Positions 26,832-35,624 of a stretch of 64,000 nt of DNA are shown one piece after another. Made by a program: the position numbers and the translations under genes. Within the stretch, counting starts at the first letter, position 1; each line of letters starts with the position of its first letter. This DNA comes from Nonomuraea rhodomycinica (GTDB lineage: Bacteria; Actinomycetota; Actinomycetes; Streptosporangiales; Streptosporangiaceae): positions 186,001 to 250,000 of the forward strand of contig NZ_JABWGO010000001.1 of NCBI RefSeq assembly GCF_013363995.1. Direction: 5' to 3'. The notes beneath the pieces are model-generated. The model was not told the origin of the DNA, ran no database searches, and saw only the letters and a program-made list of their open reading frames with translations.

Positions 26832-27248
26832 ATGCTGGCCCGCATGCCGGATTCCGAAGCCTCCGGGCTCACGATCGGCCAGGTCTCCGAGCGGACCGGG
26901 CTGAGCGTCCACGCGCTGCGCTTCTACGAGCGGGAGGGCATCCTCGCCCATCCGGTGCGTCGGGCGGCGGGCGGGCGGCGCGTGTACGCCGAGCGGGACG
27001 TGGAGTGGCTGTCCGTGTGCGTCGTCCTGCGCGCCTCCGGCATGCCGCTGCCGGACATCCGCGCCTACACCGACCTCGTGCGCCAGGGGCCGGGCAACGA
27101 GGAGCAGCGCCTCGTGCTGATGCGCCGGCACCAGGAGCGGGTGCTCGAACAGATGGCGCGCCTCAGCGAGAGCTACGACCTGATCAGCTACAAGGTGCGG
27201 CTGTACGAGGACGTGGTGGAGCAGGCCGGCGAGGCGCACGCGTGCTGA
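26832..27248 (+). CDS. MerR family regulator
   Basis: 138 aa. N-terminal winged helix (LTIGQVSERTGLSVHALRFYEREG, about 12-35) followed by the long dimerisation helix. No conserved metal-binding cysteines at the C-terminus, so it is of the general (AKR-associated) rather than metal-sensing kind. ATG 26832 or ATG 26844 may be used; neither has a good ribosome-binding site, and the transcript could be near-leaderless. Confidence 0.9.
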   Translation: MLARMPDSEASGLTIGQVSERTGLSVHALRFYEREGILAHPVRRAAGGRRVYAERDVEWLSVCVVLRASGMPLPDIRAYTDLVRQGPGNEEQRLVLMRRHQERVLEQMARLSESYDLISYKVRLYEDVVEQAGEAHAC

Positions 27249-27297
27249 CGGCCGCGTGGCGCACGAGCCGCGAGTCCGCCGCCTGGGGAACGGCGGG

Positions 27298-27909
27298 TCA
27301 GCCGCACTCGGGCATGAGGGCGGCCGTCTGCTCCGGCGTCAGGGGCGGGGCGGGCAGCGGACCGGTCCGCGCGGCCGAGGAGGCGCGCAGGCCGTCGAGC
27401 GTCAGCGCGAGGTGGCGGCGCCAGGCCCCGGGCGCGACGCGGAACGTCGCCCGTACCGTCGCGGCGATGCCCCAGGTCACGAACGCCATGTCCTCCAGCG
27501 TGACGTCCGCGCGGAGTTGCCCGGACGCGTGGGCGCGAGCGACGATGCGCCGCATCAGGCTGTAGCCCCCGGCGGATTCGCCCGCGGCGGCGCCGCGGAC
27601 GGCGACGTCGTTGTAGCCGAGGTCGGCCGCCTGCAGCTCGCACACGCCGGTCAGGAACGCGACGAACCCCTCCCAGGCGTCGTCGGCGGCCAGCGCCTCC
27701 TCGGCGAGCCGGGCCACCACGGCCGTCCGGTCCTCGAACACCGCGTCGACCAGCGCCTGCCGGGTGGGGAAGCGGTTGTAGAGGGTGCCGATGCTGACGC
27801 CTGCCGTGCGGGCGATCTCCTCCAGCGGCACGTCGAGCCCCCGGTCGGCGAACAGCGACCTGGCCGCCCGCAGGAGGCGCTCGCGGTTGTGCACGGCGTC
27901 CTTGCGCAT
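27298..27909 (-). CDS. TetR family regulator
   Basis: 203 aa. HTH at about 10-55 (EEIARTAGVSIGTLYNRFPTRQAL). The ligand domain carries the SBP_bac/TetR_C pattern typical of actinobacterial regulators. Convergent with the MerR gene; no obvious divergent target inside the window, so it may be autoregulated. Confidence 0.9.
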   Translation of the reverse strand: MRKDAVHNRERLLRAARSLFADRGLDVPLEEIARTAGVSIGTLYNRFPTRQALVDAVFEDRTAVVARLAEEALAADDAWEGFVAFLTGVCELQAADLGYNDVAVRGAAAGESAGGYSLMRRIVARAHASGQLRADVTLEDMAFVTWGIAATVRATFRVAPGAWRRHLALTLDGLRASSAARTGPLPAPPLTPEQTAALMPECG

Positions 27910-28030
27910 GGACCCGATCCTAACGAAGGTGAGGCGCCTCTCAGGTTGCGCCCGGCGGCCGGTGCGGAGCCCTGGACGGGCGGTGCGGAGCCCCGGCGGG
28001 CGTGAGGGCCGGCCCCGGCGGGCGGGAAGG

Positions 28031-28243
28031 TCAGCGCCGGCCGTACTTCTTGTGGACGGCCTGCTTGCTGACGCCGATCGCGTCGGCGATCTGCGCCCAG
28101 GGCAGCCCGGCCACCCTCGCCCTGCGCACCTGCACCGCCTCCATGCGCTCGATCTCGTGGCGCAGCGCCGTGGTGGCCTGCAGCGCCACCAGCGGGTCGT
28201 CGTCCTGCGCCTGCCGCATGAGGGAAGCCAGGTCGTTCGTCAT
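28031..28243 (-). CDS. Small helix-turn-helix protein
   Basis: 70 aa. C-terminal HTH GLPWAQIADAIGVSKQAVHK followed by KYGRR, with an N-terminal helix rich in acidic and Ala residues. This small HTH type is widespread in actinobacteria. It lies 41 bp after the WYL regulator in the same direction and may be co-transcribed. Confidence 0.75.
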   Translation of the reverse strand: MTNDLASLMRQAQDDDPLVALQATTALRHEIERMEAVQVRRARVAGLPWAQIADAIGVSKQAVHKKYGRR

Positions 28244-28284
28244 GCCCCAACCGTAGAGGAACCCGCCGGGAAACCTCTCATCCG

Positions 28285-29256
28285 TCAGCCGTACATCTTG
28301 GCCAGCTCGGCGACCGCCTCGCTCATCAGCTCGCGCAGCTCCGGCGGCCCCACCACCTCGACGAGCGCGCCCATGCGCAGCAGCAGCCAGCGGGCGTGCC
28401 GCAGCGACTCGACGGGGACGGTCATGGTGCGCCAGCCGTCGGCGTCGGCCGGGCCGGCCTCCTCCATCGCGGCGGCCACGACGTCGCTTCCCAGCGTGTA
28501 CGAGAACAGGCCGTCGGCGCCGGGGGCCAGCCTGACGACGGCCTCGGCGGTGTACATGCGCTCGCGGAACTCCTTGGCGTAGGCGTGCCAGAACTCCGTC
28601 AGGTCGAACCCCTCGGGCCGCTCGAACCGGCCGGGAAGCGTCTCCAGCGTCAGGATCCGCGCGACGCGGTAGGTGCGCGGCGTCCCGCCGGGCGGTGCGG
28701 CGATCAGGTACCAGGAGCCGCCCTTCAGGACCAGCCCGTAGGGGTGGACCATCCGCTCGACCTCCTGGTTGCCCCAGCGCCGGTAGGTCATCCGGATCGG
28801 CCGCAGGTCCCACACGGCCTCGGCCACGGCGCTCAGGTGGGGGGCCTCGTCCGGGCCGCGGTACCAGCCCGGCACGTCGAGCAGGAAGCGCTCGCGCATG
28901 CGGGAGGCGTACGAGCGGGGCTCGGGCGGGAGGGCGGCGAGCAGCTTCAGCTCGGCGGTGGCGGCCACGTCGGCCAGGCCCAGCTCGGCGGCCGGGCCGG
29001 GCAGGCCGGCGAGGAACAGCGAGGACGCCTCCTCGGCGGTCAGGCCGTTCAGGCGGGTGCGGTAGCCGTCGAGGAGCTGGTAACCGCCGGCCGGGCCGCG
29101 GTCGGCGTAGACGGGCACGCCGGCGGCGGACAGCGCCTCCACGTCGCGGTAGACGGTGCGGACGGACACCTCCAGCTCCTCGGCCAGCTCGGGGGCGGTC
29201 ATGCGCCCGCGCGTCTGCAGGAGCAGCAGGAGGGACAGGAGGCGGCTGGCGCGCAT
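28285..29256 (-). CDS. WYL-domain transcriptional regulator with DeoR-type HTH
   Basis: 323 aa. HTH_11 at about 2-60 (RMTAPELAEELEVSVRTVYRDV), then the WYL domain around 135-220 (PIRMTYRRWG, YGLVLKGGSWYLIA) and the WCX C-terminal extension. WYL proteins bind nucleotide or nucleic-acid ligands and often control DNA damage or stress genes. Target unknown. Confidence 0.9.
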   Translation of the reverse strand: MRASRLLSLLLLLQTRGRMTAPELAEELEVSVRTVYRDVEALSAAGVPVYADRGPAGGYQLLDGYRTRLNGLTAEEASSLFLAGLPGPAAELGLADVAATAELKLLAALPPEPRSYASRMRERFLLDVPGWYRGPDEAPHLSAVAEAVWDLRPIRMTYRRWGNQEVERMVHPYGLVLKGGSWYLIAAPPGGTPRTYRVARILTLETLPGRFERPEGFDLTEFWHAYAKEFRERMYTAEAVVRLAPGADGLFSYTLGSDVVAAAMEEAGPADADGWRTMTVPVESLRHARWLLLRMGALVEVVGPPELRELMSEAVAELAKMYG

Positions 29257-29304
29257 GCCGCCAGTCTAGGGACGGGCGGCGCCACGTGCGGGTCCCCGCG
29301 AGCG

Positions 29305-30066
29305 TCAGCTGAACTGCTGCCAGCCGAGCCGGATCACCATGGCCACGACGACGACCAGCAGCACGATCCGCACGAACCCGGTGCCGCGCCGCATCGCCAT
29401 CCGCGCCCCGACCTGCGCGCCGGCGATGTTGCACACCGCCATGCCGAGCCCGAGCCCCCACAGCAGGTGTCCCTGCCAGGCGAAGACGAACAGCGCGCCC
29501 AGGTTCGTCCCGGTGTTGATGATCTTCGCGGACGCCGACGCGGAGATGAAGTCGAGGCCGAGGATCGTGGTGAACGCGATGATGAGGAACGTCCCGGTGC
29601 CGGGGCCCATGATGCCGTCGTAGAAGGCGATGCCGACGCCGGCGACCGTCACGGCGGCCGCGATCCGGCCGCGGGTCCGCAGGTGGGGCCGCGGCACGGA
29701 GCCGAGCGCCGGCCGTAACGTCACGAAGGCGGCCACGCTCAGCAGCACGGCCATCACGACCGGCCGCAGCACCTCGGCGGAGATGGCGGCGGCGGCCGAG
29801 GCGCCGAGGCCGGCGCTGAGCACGGCGAGCCCGGCGCCGGGCAGCGCCACCTGGCGGTCCAGCTTGGTGGTACGGGCGTAGGCCACGGCGGCGGACGCCG
29901 TCCCGAACACGGACGACAGCTTGTTGGTGGCCATGGCCTGGACGGGCGGCACCCCGGCCACCATCAGCGCCGGGAGCTGGAGCAGCCCGCCGCCGCCCAC
30001 GACGGCGTCGACCCACCCCGCGCCGGCCGCGGCCACCAGCAACACGAGCACCTGTTCCAGTGGCAC
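29305..30066 (-). CDS. Sulfite exporter TauE/SafE (TSUP) family permease
   Basis: 253 aa with about eight hydrophobic segments and the repeated glycine-rich signature of the family (GWVDAVVGGGGLLQLP near the N-terminus; DGIMGPGTGTFL in the second half). GTG 30066 follows GGGGAG. Likely exports a sulfur- or carboxylate-containing anion; specificity is not readable. Confidence 0.9.
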   Translation of the reverse strand: MPLEQVLVLLVAAAGAGWVDAVVGGGGLLQLPALMVAGVPPVQAMATNKLSSVFGTASAAVAYARTTKLDRQVALPGAGLAVLSAGLGASAAAAISAEVLRPVVMAVLLSVAAFVTLRPALGSVPRPHLRTRGRIAAAVTVAGVGIAFYDGIMGPGTGTFLIIAFTTILGLDFISASASAKIINTGTNLGALFVFAWQGHLLWGLGLGMAVCNIAGAQVGARMAMRRGTGFVRIVLLVVVVAMVIRLGWQQFS

Positions 30067-30236
30067 GCCACTCCCCTGACCGACGACTCGACCCAGATCA
30101 ACCCAGACGAGGGTATACGTCGGCTTTTATCCGCTTCTGCCCTCCCCCAGGCGCGGACACGGAGGACGCGAACGGCATGAAGCCCGGCGCGCGGCGCCAG
30201 GAAGGCGACGGCCGCGCACCGGGCCCGGGCGAGCTC

Positions 30237-30650
30237 TCAGCCCTCGGCCATCTCCTTGGCCTCGCGGCCGTGGACGATGAGCGCGTACAGCACGACCATG
30301 TCCACCGCGATGACGACGAGCGACCACCAGGGGTTGACGGCGATCCAGATGAGCTGCGTGATCGCGTTGAGCATGACGAGGACGACCGCGACGACGCGCG
30401 CCCACGTCTGCCCGACCATCAGGGCGACGCCGACCACGAACAGCAGGATGCCCAGCAGCAGGTGCACCCATCCCCAGCCCGTGAGGTTGAACAGGAACAG
30501 CCGCCGGGCCGTCTCGACGTAGAAGTCGCCGCTGAAGATGGCGTACAGGCCGGAGATCACGTTGAACAGGCCCGACATGATGATCATGATGGCCGCGAAC
30601 CACACCCAGCCCACCCAGCCGGTGACGTGGTGCCGCGCTTGATAGGTCAT
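30237..30650 (-). CDS. Four-helix membrane protein, DUF7144-like
   Basis: 137 aa with four membrane segments. The pattern GWVGWVWFAAIMIIMSGLFN and the later GWGWVHLLLGI is characteristic of a small actinobacterial membrane family. ATG 30650 follows a G-rich site. A possible -10 TATAAC on this strand lies near 30711-30716, with inverted arms CACTCCA (30683-30689) and TGGAGTG (30702-30708) just downstream as a possible operator. Function unknown. Confidence 0.8.
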   Translation of the reverse strand: MTYQARHHVTGWVGWVWFAAIMIIMSGLFNVISGLYAIFSGDFYVETARRLFLFNLTGWGWVHLLLGILLFVVGVALMVGQTWARVVAVVLVMLNAITQLIWIAVNPWWSLVVIAVDMVVLYALIVHGREAKEMAEG

Positions 30651-30811
30651 GGCGAATCCCCCCGAAAGACTGCCTTAAGCCACACTCCATCAGCGACAGC
30701 GTGGAGTGCGTTATATACCGACAGTACTGATATAGGGGCGCATGAGGCTCTTGCTGCGGTAAATGTTGTGGCTGCGGCTCTTGGTGCCAGGTGGACCGCC
30801 GCGCGGGCCGG

Positions 30812-31171
30812 TCAGGCGTCCTGCTCGTTCAGGGGGGCGGTGAGGGCGTGGTCGACCGTGGCGTGGATGCGCAGCACGTCGGCCGTGCCGGTGATCTCCA
30901 GGAGGCGGGCCGGCGCGGGCCGCATCCCGGCCAGGTGCAGGCTGCCCCCGGCATCGCGGAGGAGGGCGTCGGCCGTGATGAGCACGCGCAGGCCGGGGCT
31001 GGCCATGAACGGCATCTCGCTCAGGTCCAGCACCAGCCGCTCCCCCGCGCCGGGGCACGCGTCACGGATGAAGTCCTCGAGCTGGTCGGCGGTCACGGCG
31101 TCCACCTCGCCGCCGACGACGATCACGCTCGCGCCGGGCAGCCGCCGCGTGGTGAGGGTCAGCATGGTCAT
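30812..31171 (-). CDS. STAS-domain protein, anti-sigma-factor antagonist type
   Basis: 119 aa single STAS domain. The conserved serine region is DLSEMPFMASPGLRVL, with Ser as the potential phosphorylation site. Such proteins capture anti-sigma kinases of the RsbW class. Second gene of a two-gene STAS operon, 26 bp after its neighbour; no RsbW-type kinase lies beside it. Confidence 0.88.
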   Translation of the reverse strand: MTMLTLTTRRLPGASVIVVGGEVDAVTADQLEDFIRDACPGAGERLVLDLSEMPFMASPGLRVLITADALLRDAGGSLHLAGMRPAPARLLEITGTADVLRIHATVDHALTAPLNEQDA

Positions 31172-31197
31172 CGGGGTCCTCGCGCTCTGCCGGTCGT

Positions 31198-31542
31198 CTA
31201 CAGGGTCTGGTGGAGCATGGCCAGCAGGCGGCGCAGCTGGGCGGGCACCCCGCTCACCGTGGCCGCGCCCTCGCGGACGAGCCCGAGCAGCACGCGTACA
31301 CCGGAGACGTCGACGAACGACAGCCGCGCCGCGTCGATCACGAGGCTCCCGCCGAACCCGGCGGCCTCGCGCAGGACGCGCGCCAGGGCGGGACTGTTGG
31401 TGCGATCGACCTCGCCGACGAGCGCCACCGACGGCGCGCCGGGGCGCTCGGCCGAGGTGACGCGCAGGAGCTCGTCGGCGTACAGGACCCGATCGCCTGC
31501 CGGGGTCTCGCCCCGCAAGCGCGAGGCGTCGTCCTTGAGCAC
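31198..31542 (-). CDS. STAS-domain protein
   Basis: 114 aa from GTG 31542. I chose this start over an upstream GTG (31575) because the near-consensus AAGGGAGGTGA ends 4 nt before it. The domain has DAARLSFVDVSGVRVL with Ser at the phosphorylation position. Probably works with the neighbouring STAS protein in a partner-switching system whose kinase is elsewhere. Confidence 0.85.
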   Translation of the reverse strand: MLKDDASRLRGETPAGDRVLYADELLRVTSAERPGAPSVALVGEVDRTNSPALARVLREAAGFGGSLVIDAARLSFVDVSGVRVLLGLVREGAATVSGVPAQLRRLLAMLHQTL

Positions 31543-31717
31543 GTCGTCACCTCCCTTGCCGGTCGCCCTTCTCACGGGAGATCGCCGACCTTCACGGCGC
31601 TTCTTGTAGCCCCCAAGGGTAAGCGTGTATGAGAATACAGGAAAGATTTTTCGCTATAAAATCTTGTGCGACATCCAGCCGGGCCCCGTCTCCGCCCGGG
31701 CCTACGGAGTGAGTTTC

Positions 31718-32035
31718 ATGGGCAACAGCACCGGCGGCCAGTCCCGCTGGACCTTTCTCACCAATCACGCGCGCGTGCTGGTGGAGATCGCCCGCAATCC
31801 CGAGGTGCGTGTGCGCGAGATCGCCGCGACGATCGGGATCACCGAGCGGTCGGCGCAGGGCATCGTCACGGACCTGCGGGAGGCGGGCTATCTCAACCCC
31901 GTCCGCGTGGGCCGGCGCAACCACTACAGCATCAACGCCGACCGGCGCTTCCGGCACCACACGGAGGCCGACATGCCGGTGCGGGTGCTGATCGACATGT
32001 TCACCGACCGCGACGACCCGGGCACTCCCGGCTGA
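31718..32035 (+). CDS. Winged-helix regulator (ArsR/MarR-like)
   Basis: 105 aa from ATG 31718 (GGAGTGAG 5 nt upstream). HTH at about 14-70: LVEIARNPEVRVREIAATIG, then ITERSAQGIVTDL and the wing VGRRNHYSINA. This compact type is often linked to stress or sigma-factor circuits in actinomycetes. Divergent from the STAS operon, separated by a lower-GC promoter region. Confidence 0.85.
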   Translation: MGNSTGGQSRWTFLTNHARVLVEIARNPEVRVREIAATIGITERSAQGIVTDLREAGYLNPVRVGRRNHYSINADRRFRHHTEADMPVRVLIDMFTDRDDPGTPG

Positions 32036-32044
32036 GCACGCGGA

Positions 32045-32086
32045 CGGGCCCGCCCGCACGGAGGGGGGACCGTGCGGGCGGGCCCG
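32045..32086. terminator. Bidirectional terminator hairpin
   Basis: A perfect 17-bp inverted repeat (arms 32045-32061 and 32070-32086; inner ends CGCACGG and CCGTGCG) with the 8-nt loop AGGGGGGA. It lies between two converging genes. Confidence 0.85.
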
Positions 32087-32099
32087 AGGCCGGAGACGT

Positions 32100-33311
32100 T
32101 CAGGCGGCGGTGGTGAAGCGGACCGGCATGTGCTTGACGCCGTTGATGAAGTCGGAGCGCATCCGCCGGACCGGCCCGGCGTGCTCGGCCGCCGGGAAGC
32201 GGCGCAGCAGCTCCCTGATCATGCAGGTGATCTGCAGCCGCGCCAGGTTGGCGCCCAGGCAGAAGTGCGGGCCGCCGCCGCCGAACGTCACGTGGTCGTT
32301 GGGGTCACGCCGGATGTCGAAGGTGTACGGGTCGGGGAAGACGGTCTCGTCCCGGTTGGCCGACATGTAGAACGTCACCACCTTCTCCCCCTCGGCGATG
32401 CGCTGCCCGTGCAGCTCGGTGTCGCGCGTCGCGGTGCGCCGGAAGTTGTGGATGGACGACCCCCAGCGCAGGAACTCCTCGGTGGCGGTGTGCCAGAGCT
32501 TGTCGTCGCCCAGGCCGGCCGACAGCTCGCGGTAGCTGTCCGGGTGGTCGATGAGGGCGTTCATGGCGTGGGCGATGAGGTTGCGGGTCGTCTCGTTGCC
32601 CGCGACGCAGAGGATCACGAAGAACGCGTCGATCTCCTCGCGGGTCAGCCGGTCGCCGTCGATCTCCGCCTCGACCAGGCTGGTGAGGATGTCGTCGCGC
32701 GGGTGCTTGCGCCGCTGCTCGACCAGGCCGTCGCAGTACTGGAAGATCTCCGCGGCGGCGATCTCGCCGTCCTCGGGGGTCGTGCGGAAGTCGGGATCCT
32801 GGAAGCCGACCATGCGGTTGGACCACTCGAAGATCATCGCGTGGTCCTCCTCGGGAACGCCGATGAGGTCGCAGATCATCTGCAGCGGGAGGTACTCGGC
32901 GACGTCCGTGACGAACTCGACCTCGCCGCCCTTGTCGAGGACGCCGTCGGCGATGCGCTCGGCCCGGCGCCGCACCTGGTCCTTGAGCCGGGCGATCGTC
33001 CGCGGGGTGAAGCCGGCGCTGACCAGGCGGCGGTAGCGGGTCTGTTTGGGCGGGTCCATGTTGAGCAGCATGAGGCTGGCGACCTCGATGAACTCCGGGG
33101 TCTGGTCGCGCAGGAACGCGGTGCCGACCTCGGTGGACCACGTGCGGGTGTCCCGGCTGATCGCCTTGACGTCGTGGTAGCGGGTCACGGCCCAGAAGCC
33201 GGTGTCGCCGGGGATGTCGTGCCAGTAGACGGGGGCGTTGCGGCGGAGGTAGGCGAACTGCTCGTGCGGTACTGCTTGCTCCCAGGCGTCCTCTAACAGG
33301 TTGATCCGCAT
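32100..33311 (-). CDS. Cytochrome P450
   Basis: 403 aa. I-helix AGNETT (237-242), ExxR E279-R282, heme loop FGGGGPHFCLGANLAR with C351. The stretch MLLNMDPPKQTRYRRLVSAG resembles the CYP124/125/142 group that oxidises sterols and methyl-branched lipids, but this is only a sequence impression. ATG 33311 has AAGGGGAG 6 nt upstream; the open frame further upstream belongs to the TetR gene. It overlaps the end of that gene by 19 nt, so repressor and enzyme share one transcript. Confidence 0.93.
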   Translation of the reverse strand: MRINLLEDAWEQAVPHEQFAYLRRNAPVYWHDIPGDTGFWAVTRYHDVKAISRDTRTWSTEVGTAFLRDQTPEFIEVASLMLLNMDPPKQTRYRRLVSAGFTPRTIARLKDQVRRRAERIADGVLDKGGEVEFVTDVAEYLPLQMICDLIGVPEEDHAMIFEWSNRMVGFQDPDFRTTPEDGEIAAAEIFQYCDGLVEQRRKHPRDDILTSLVEAEIDGDRLTREEIDAFFVILCVAGNETTRNLIAHAMNALIDHPDSYRELSAGLGDDKLWHTATEEFLRWGSSIHNFRRTATRDTELHGQRIAEGEKVVTFYMSANRDETVFPDPYTFDIRRDPNDHVTFGGGGPHFCLGANLARLQITCMIRELLRRFPAAEHAGPVRRMRSDFINGVKHMPVRFTTAA

Positions 33312-33961
33312 GGGTGCTCCCCTTTCGGCGCGAGTCGGGAGAGGTCGTGGTCGTGCGGTGGGCCGTCCGGGAGGCCGAGCAGGTCGCGCAGGCCCTCGAC
33401 GACGGCCCGGGTCTCGACCGCCGGCGGGTCGAGACGGTGCTGCACCGCGCAGCCGATCAGCACCCCGAGCACGGCCGTGGCCGTCCGCTCGGGCGGGCGC
33501 CGCAGGGGCACCCCCGCCGCGTCGGCCCAGTCGGCCAGCCCTTCGGCCAGCCGGGCGCGGATGCCGGCGTACCTGCGGGCGAGGGGCTCGCCGATCTCGG
33601 GATCGCGCGCGCCGTGCAGCCACAGCTCCATCTCCAGCAGGAGCCAGGACGCACCACGATCACCGTCGTCGCGGGTGAGCACCTCGAACAGGGCCGCCAG
33701 CCGCTCGTCGAGCACGGTGACGTCCTCGAACCCGGCGAGCAGCTCGGCGGCGGTCTGGTCCTTCCACACCTCCAGCAGGGCCAGCAGCAGTCCCTCCTTG
33801 CCGCCGAAGTGGTTGTAGAGGGCGCCGGTGGTGCGCCCGGCCGCCCCGGCCACGGCCTCGGCGGAGACGGCGTGGAAGCCCTTGCGGGCGAACAGGTCGG
33901 CCGCGGCGTCGATCAGCCGGGCGCGGGTCTCGGCCCGCCGCTGGTCCTGGGTACGGGCCAC
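33293..33961 (-). CDS. TetR family regulator (with P450)
   Basis: 222 aa. HTH at about 8-55 (FHAVSAEAVAGAAGRTTGALYNHFGGKEGL). GTG 33961 follows GGGAGG. First gene of the operon with the P450; a palindrome in its own promoter suggests autorepression and control of the P450. Confidence 0.92.
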   Translation of the reverse strand: MARTQDQRRAETRARLIDAAADLFARKGFHAVSAEAVAGAAGRTTGALYNHFGGKEGLLLALLEVWKDQTAAELLAGFEDVTVLDERLAALFEVLTRDDGDRGASWLLLEMELWLHGARDPEIGEPLARRYAGIRARLAEGLADWADAAGVPLRRPPERTATAVLGVLIGCAVQHRLDPPAVETRAVVEGLRDLLGLPDGPPHDHDLSRLAPKGEHPCGSTC

Positions 33962-34009
33962 GGCCGCCTCCCGGCTGCATATCGGGTTCCCTACATATGT
34001 CTACGACCT

Positions 34010-34039
34010 GATATATCTCCCAACCGAGCGCTCGGTCAA
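34010..34039 (-). promoter_or_regulatory. Promoter and operator of the TetR-P450 operon
   Basis: Minus strand: TTGACC (34039-34034) and TATATC (34015-34010), 18 bp apart. The perfect 14-bp palindrome ACCGAGCGCTCGGT (34023-34036) overlaps the -35 and spacer, and also the stop codon of the DUF418 gene. This sequence type is a common TetR operator. Confidence 0.7.
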
Positions 34040-35265
34040 GAACGGGTGGACCAGTTCGTGAGGCGGCGCAGGCCGTACTCGACCGGTCCGTGGCGATGGG
34101 AGCGCAGCCACCAGGCGCTCAGCGTCAGCAGCACGGTGTAGACCGCGGCGGCCACCCCCATGACCGCGATCGGCGCCAGCCGCCCGCCGAGCGCCAGGCC
34201 GTACCCGGTGAAGACCAGGGCGATCAGCAGCGACTGGCCGAGGTAGTTGGAGGCGGCCATCCGGCCGGCGGGCGCGAGGGCGCGGCCGACGGCGGGGAAA
34301 CGGCCGACGACCCGCACCAGCGTGGCGACGTAGGCGGCGGCGAGGAGCAGCGAGGTGAGGGTGTTCACGGCGATGCCGGCGACCTCGGCGACGCCGCCGC
34401 GGGGCGTGCTCCAGGCGTACAGGACACCGCCGGGCAGGCCGGCGCCGAAGCCGATCCACTGGACCCGGCGCAGCAGGCCGGTGCGCGATCCGAGCCCCTC
34501 CAGCAGCCGGGTCTTGCCCGCCGCCAGGCCGAACAGGAACATGGCCAGCGCCGTCGGTCCCTGGAAGGCCCAGATCATGAGCGCCATGTGCGGGTACAGG
34601 CCGGCCTGCATCCGCAGGAAGTCCAGCGGCCCGCCGGTGGCCAGGGCCAGGACGCGGGCGGCCTCGGCGGGGTCGGCCGTCTCGGCCGGGACGGCGGACG
34701 GGTCCACCGCGGACAGCGCCGCGAGCACCAGCCAGACCACGGTCAGCGTGCCGATGATCGCGGCACCGGTGATGACGGCCGTCCTCGGCCGCAGGCCCCG
34801 CAGGGTCAGCAGCACCACGCCGAGCAGCGCGTACAGGGTGAGGATGTCGCCTATCCACAGCAGGAAGCCGTGCGCGACGCCGATGAGGAAGAGCCCCAGG
34901 CAGCGGCGCAGCGTGCGGGCCCGCACGCTCGCCCCCGCGCGTTCGGCGGCGCGCATCTGGAGCGTGAACGAGTAGCCGAACAGGAACGAGAAGATCACGT
35001 AGAACTTCGTCAGGACGAGGGCGGTGATCGCGTACGCGACGGGCCCGTCGGGGATCGGCATGGCCCCGGTCATGGCGTACCCCGGGTCGGCCAGGAAGCC
35101 GATGTTGGCCACCAGGATGCCCGCGAGGGCGAACCCGCGTACCGCGTCGACCTCGTGGACCCGCCCGGCCGGGGCGGCCTGGACAGTCTCCTGCCCCCGG
35201 CCGGCCGGGGCGCTCTCATGGCCCCGCCCGGCCGGGGTGGCGGAGGGAGTGGACGGCTGCGTCAT
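34036..35265 (-). CDS. DUF418 family membrane protein
   Basis: 409 aa, about ten membrane segments. The N-terminus has an Ala/Pro/Gly/Arg-rich stretch with the repeated PAGRGHE/PAGRGQE before the conserved start VDAVRGFALAGILVANIG. The C-terminal DUF418 domain holds GRMAASNYLGQSL and the final WLRSHRHGPVEYGLRRLT. Family members are often found near transport or acyltransferase genes; activity is not established. Confidence 0.88.
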   Translation of the reverse strand: MTQPSTPSATPAGRGHESAPAGRGQETVQAAPAGRVHEVDAVRGFALAGILVANIGFLADPGYAMTGAMPIPDGPVAYAITALVLTKFYVIFSFLFGYSFTLQMRAAERAGASVRARTLRRCLGLFLIGVAHGFLLWIGDILTLYALLGVVLLTLRGLRPRTAVITGAAIIGTLTVVWLVLAALSAVDPSAVPAETADPAEAARVLALATGGPLDFLRMQAGLYPHMALMIWAFQGPTALAMFLFGLAAGKTRLLEGLGSRTGLLRRVQWIGFGAGLPGGVLYAWSTPRGGVAEVAGIAVNTLTSLLLAAAYVATLVRVVGRFPAVGRALAPAGRMAASNYLGQSLLIALVFTGYGLALGGRLAPIAVMGVAAAVYTVLLTLSAWWLRSHRHGPVEYGLRRLTNWSTRS

Positions 35266-35624
35266 GCCGCGACGCTAGGCGCGGCACGCGCCCCGCCACA
35301 TCGGACGTTGGTCGGCCCGCACCCCCCACCAAAGACGCCGCCGCCCGCGTCCAAAGTCGGTGGTGGTCGCCCGCGGAGCGCTCATATCCGGGCCAAAGGG
35401 GCGAACGCGGAGGGGCTCGCCGGGGCGGGCCGGGGTCGTTGGGATCGGGATCAAGGTGCCGTACGGTGATCGTCAGGTGGATCGGCACGGGCGGCCACGG
35501 GAGGGCTGCCGTCCGTGACGGTTCGCTGGTCCGCCTCCCATACCACGGTGATAGGTGGCCTTTGACGACTAGCCGGATCCACCCCAGTCGGTACTTTGAC
35601 AGCACCCCCCACAAAGGAGTGCAC
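35266..35624. other. Divergent intergenic region, DUF418 / S1 protease
   Basis: About 360 bp holding the promoters of both genes. TTTGAC occurs at 35561 and 35595, but no well-spaced -10 element accompanies it. I see no gene or strong palindrome. Confidence 0.5.
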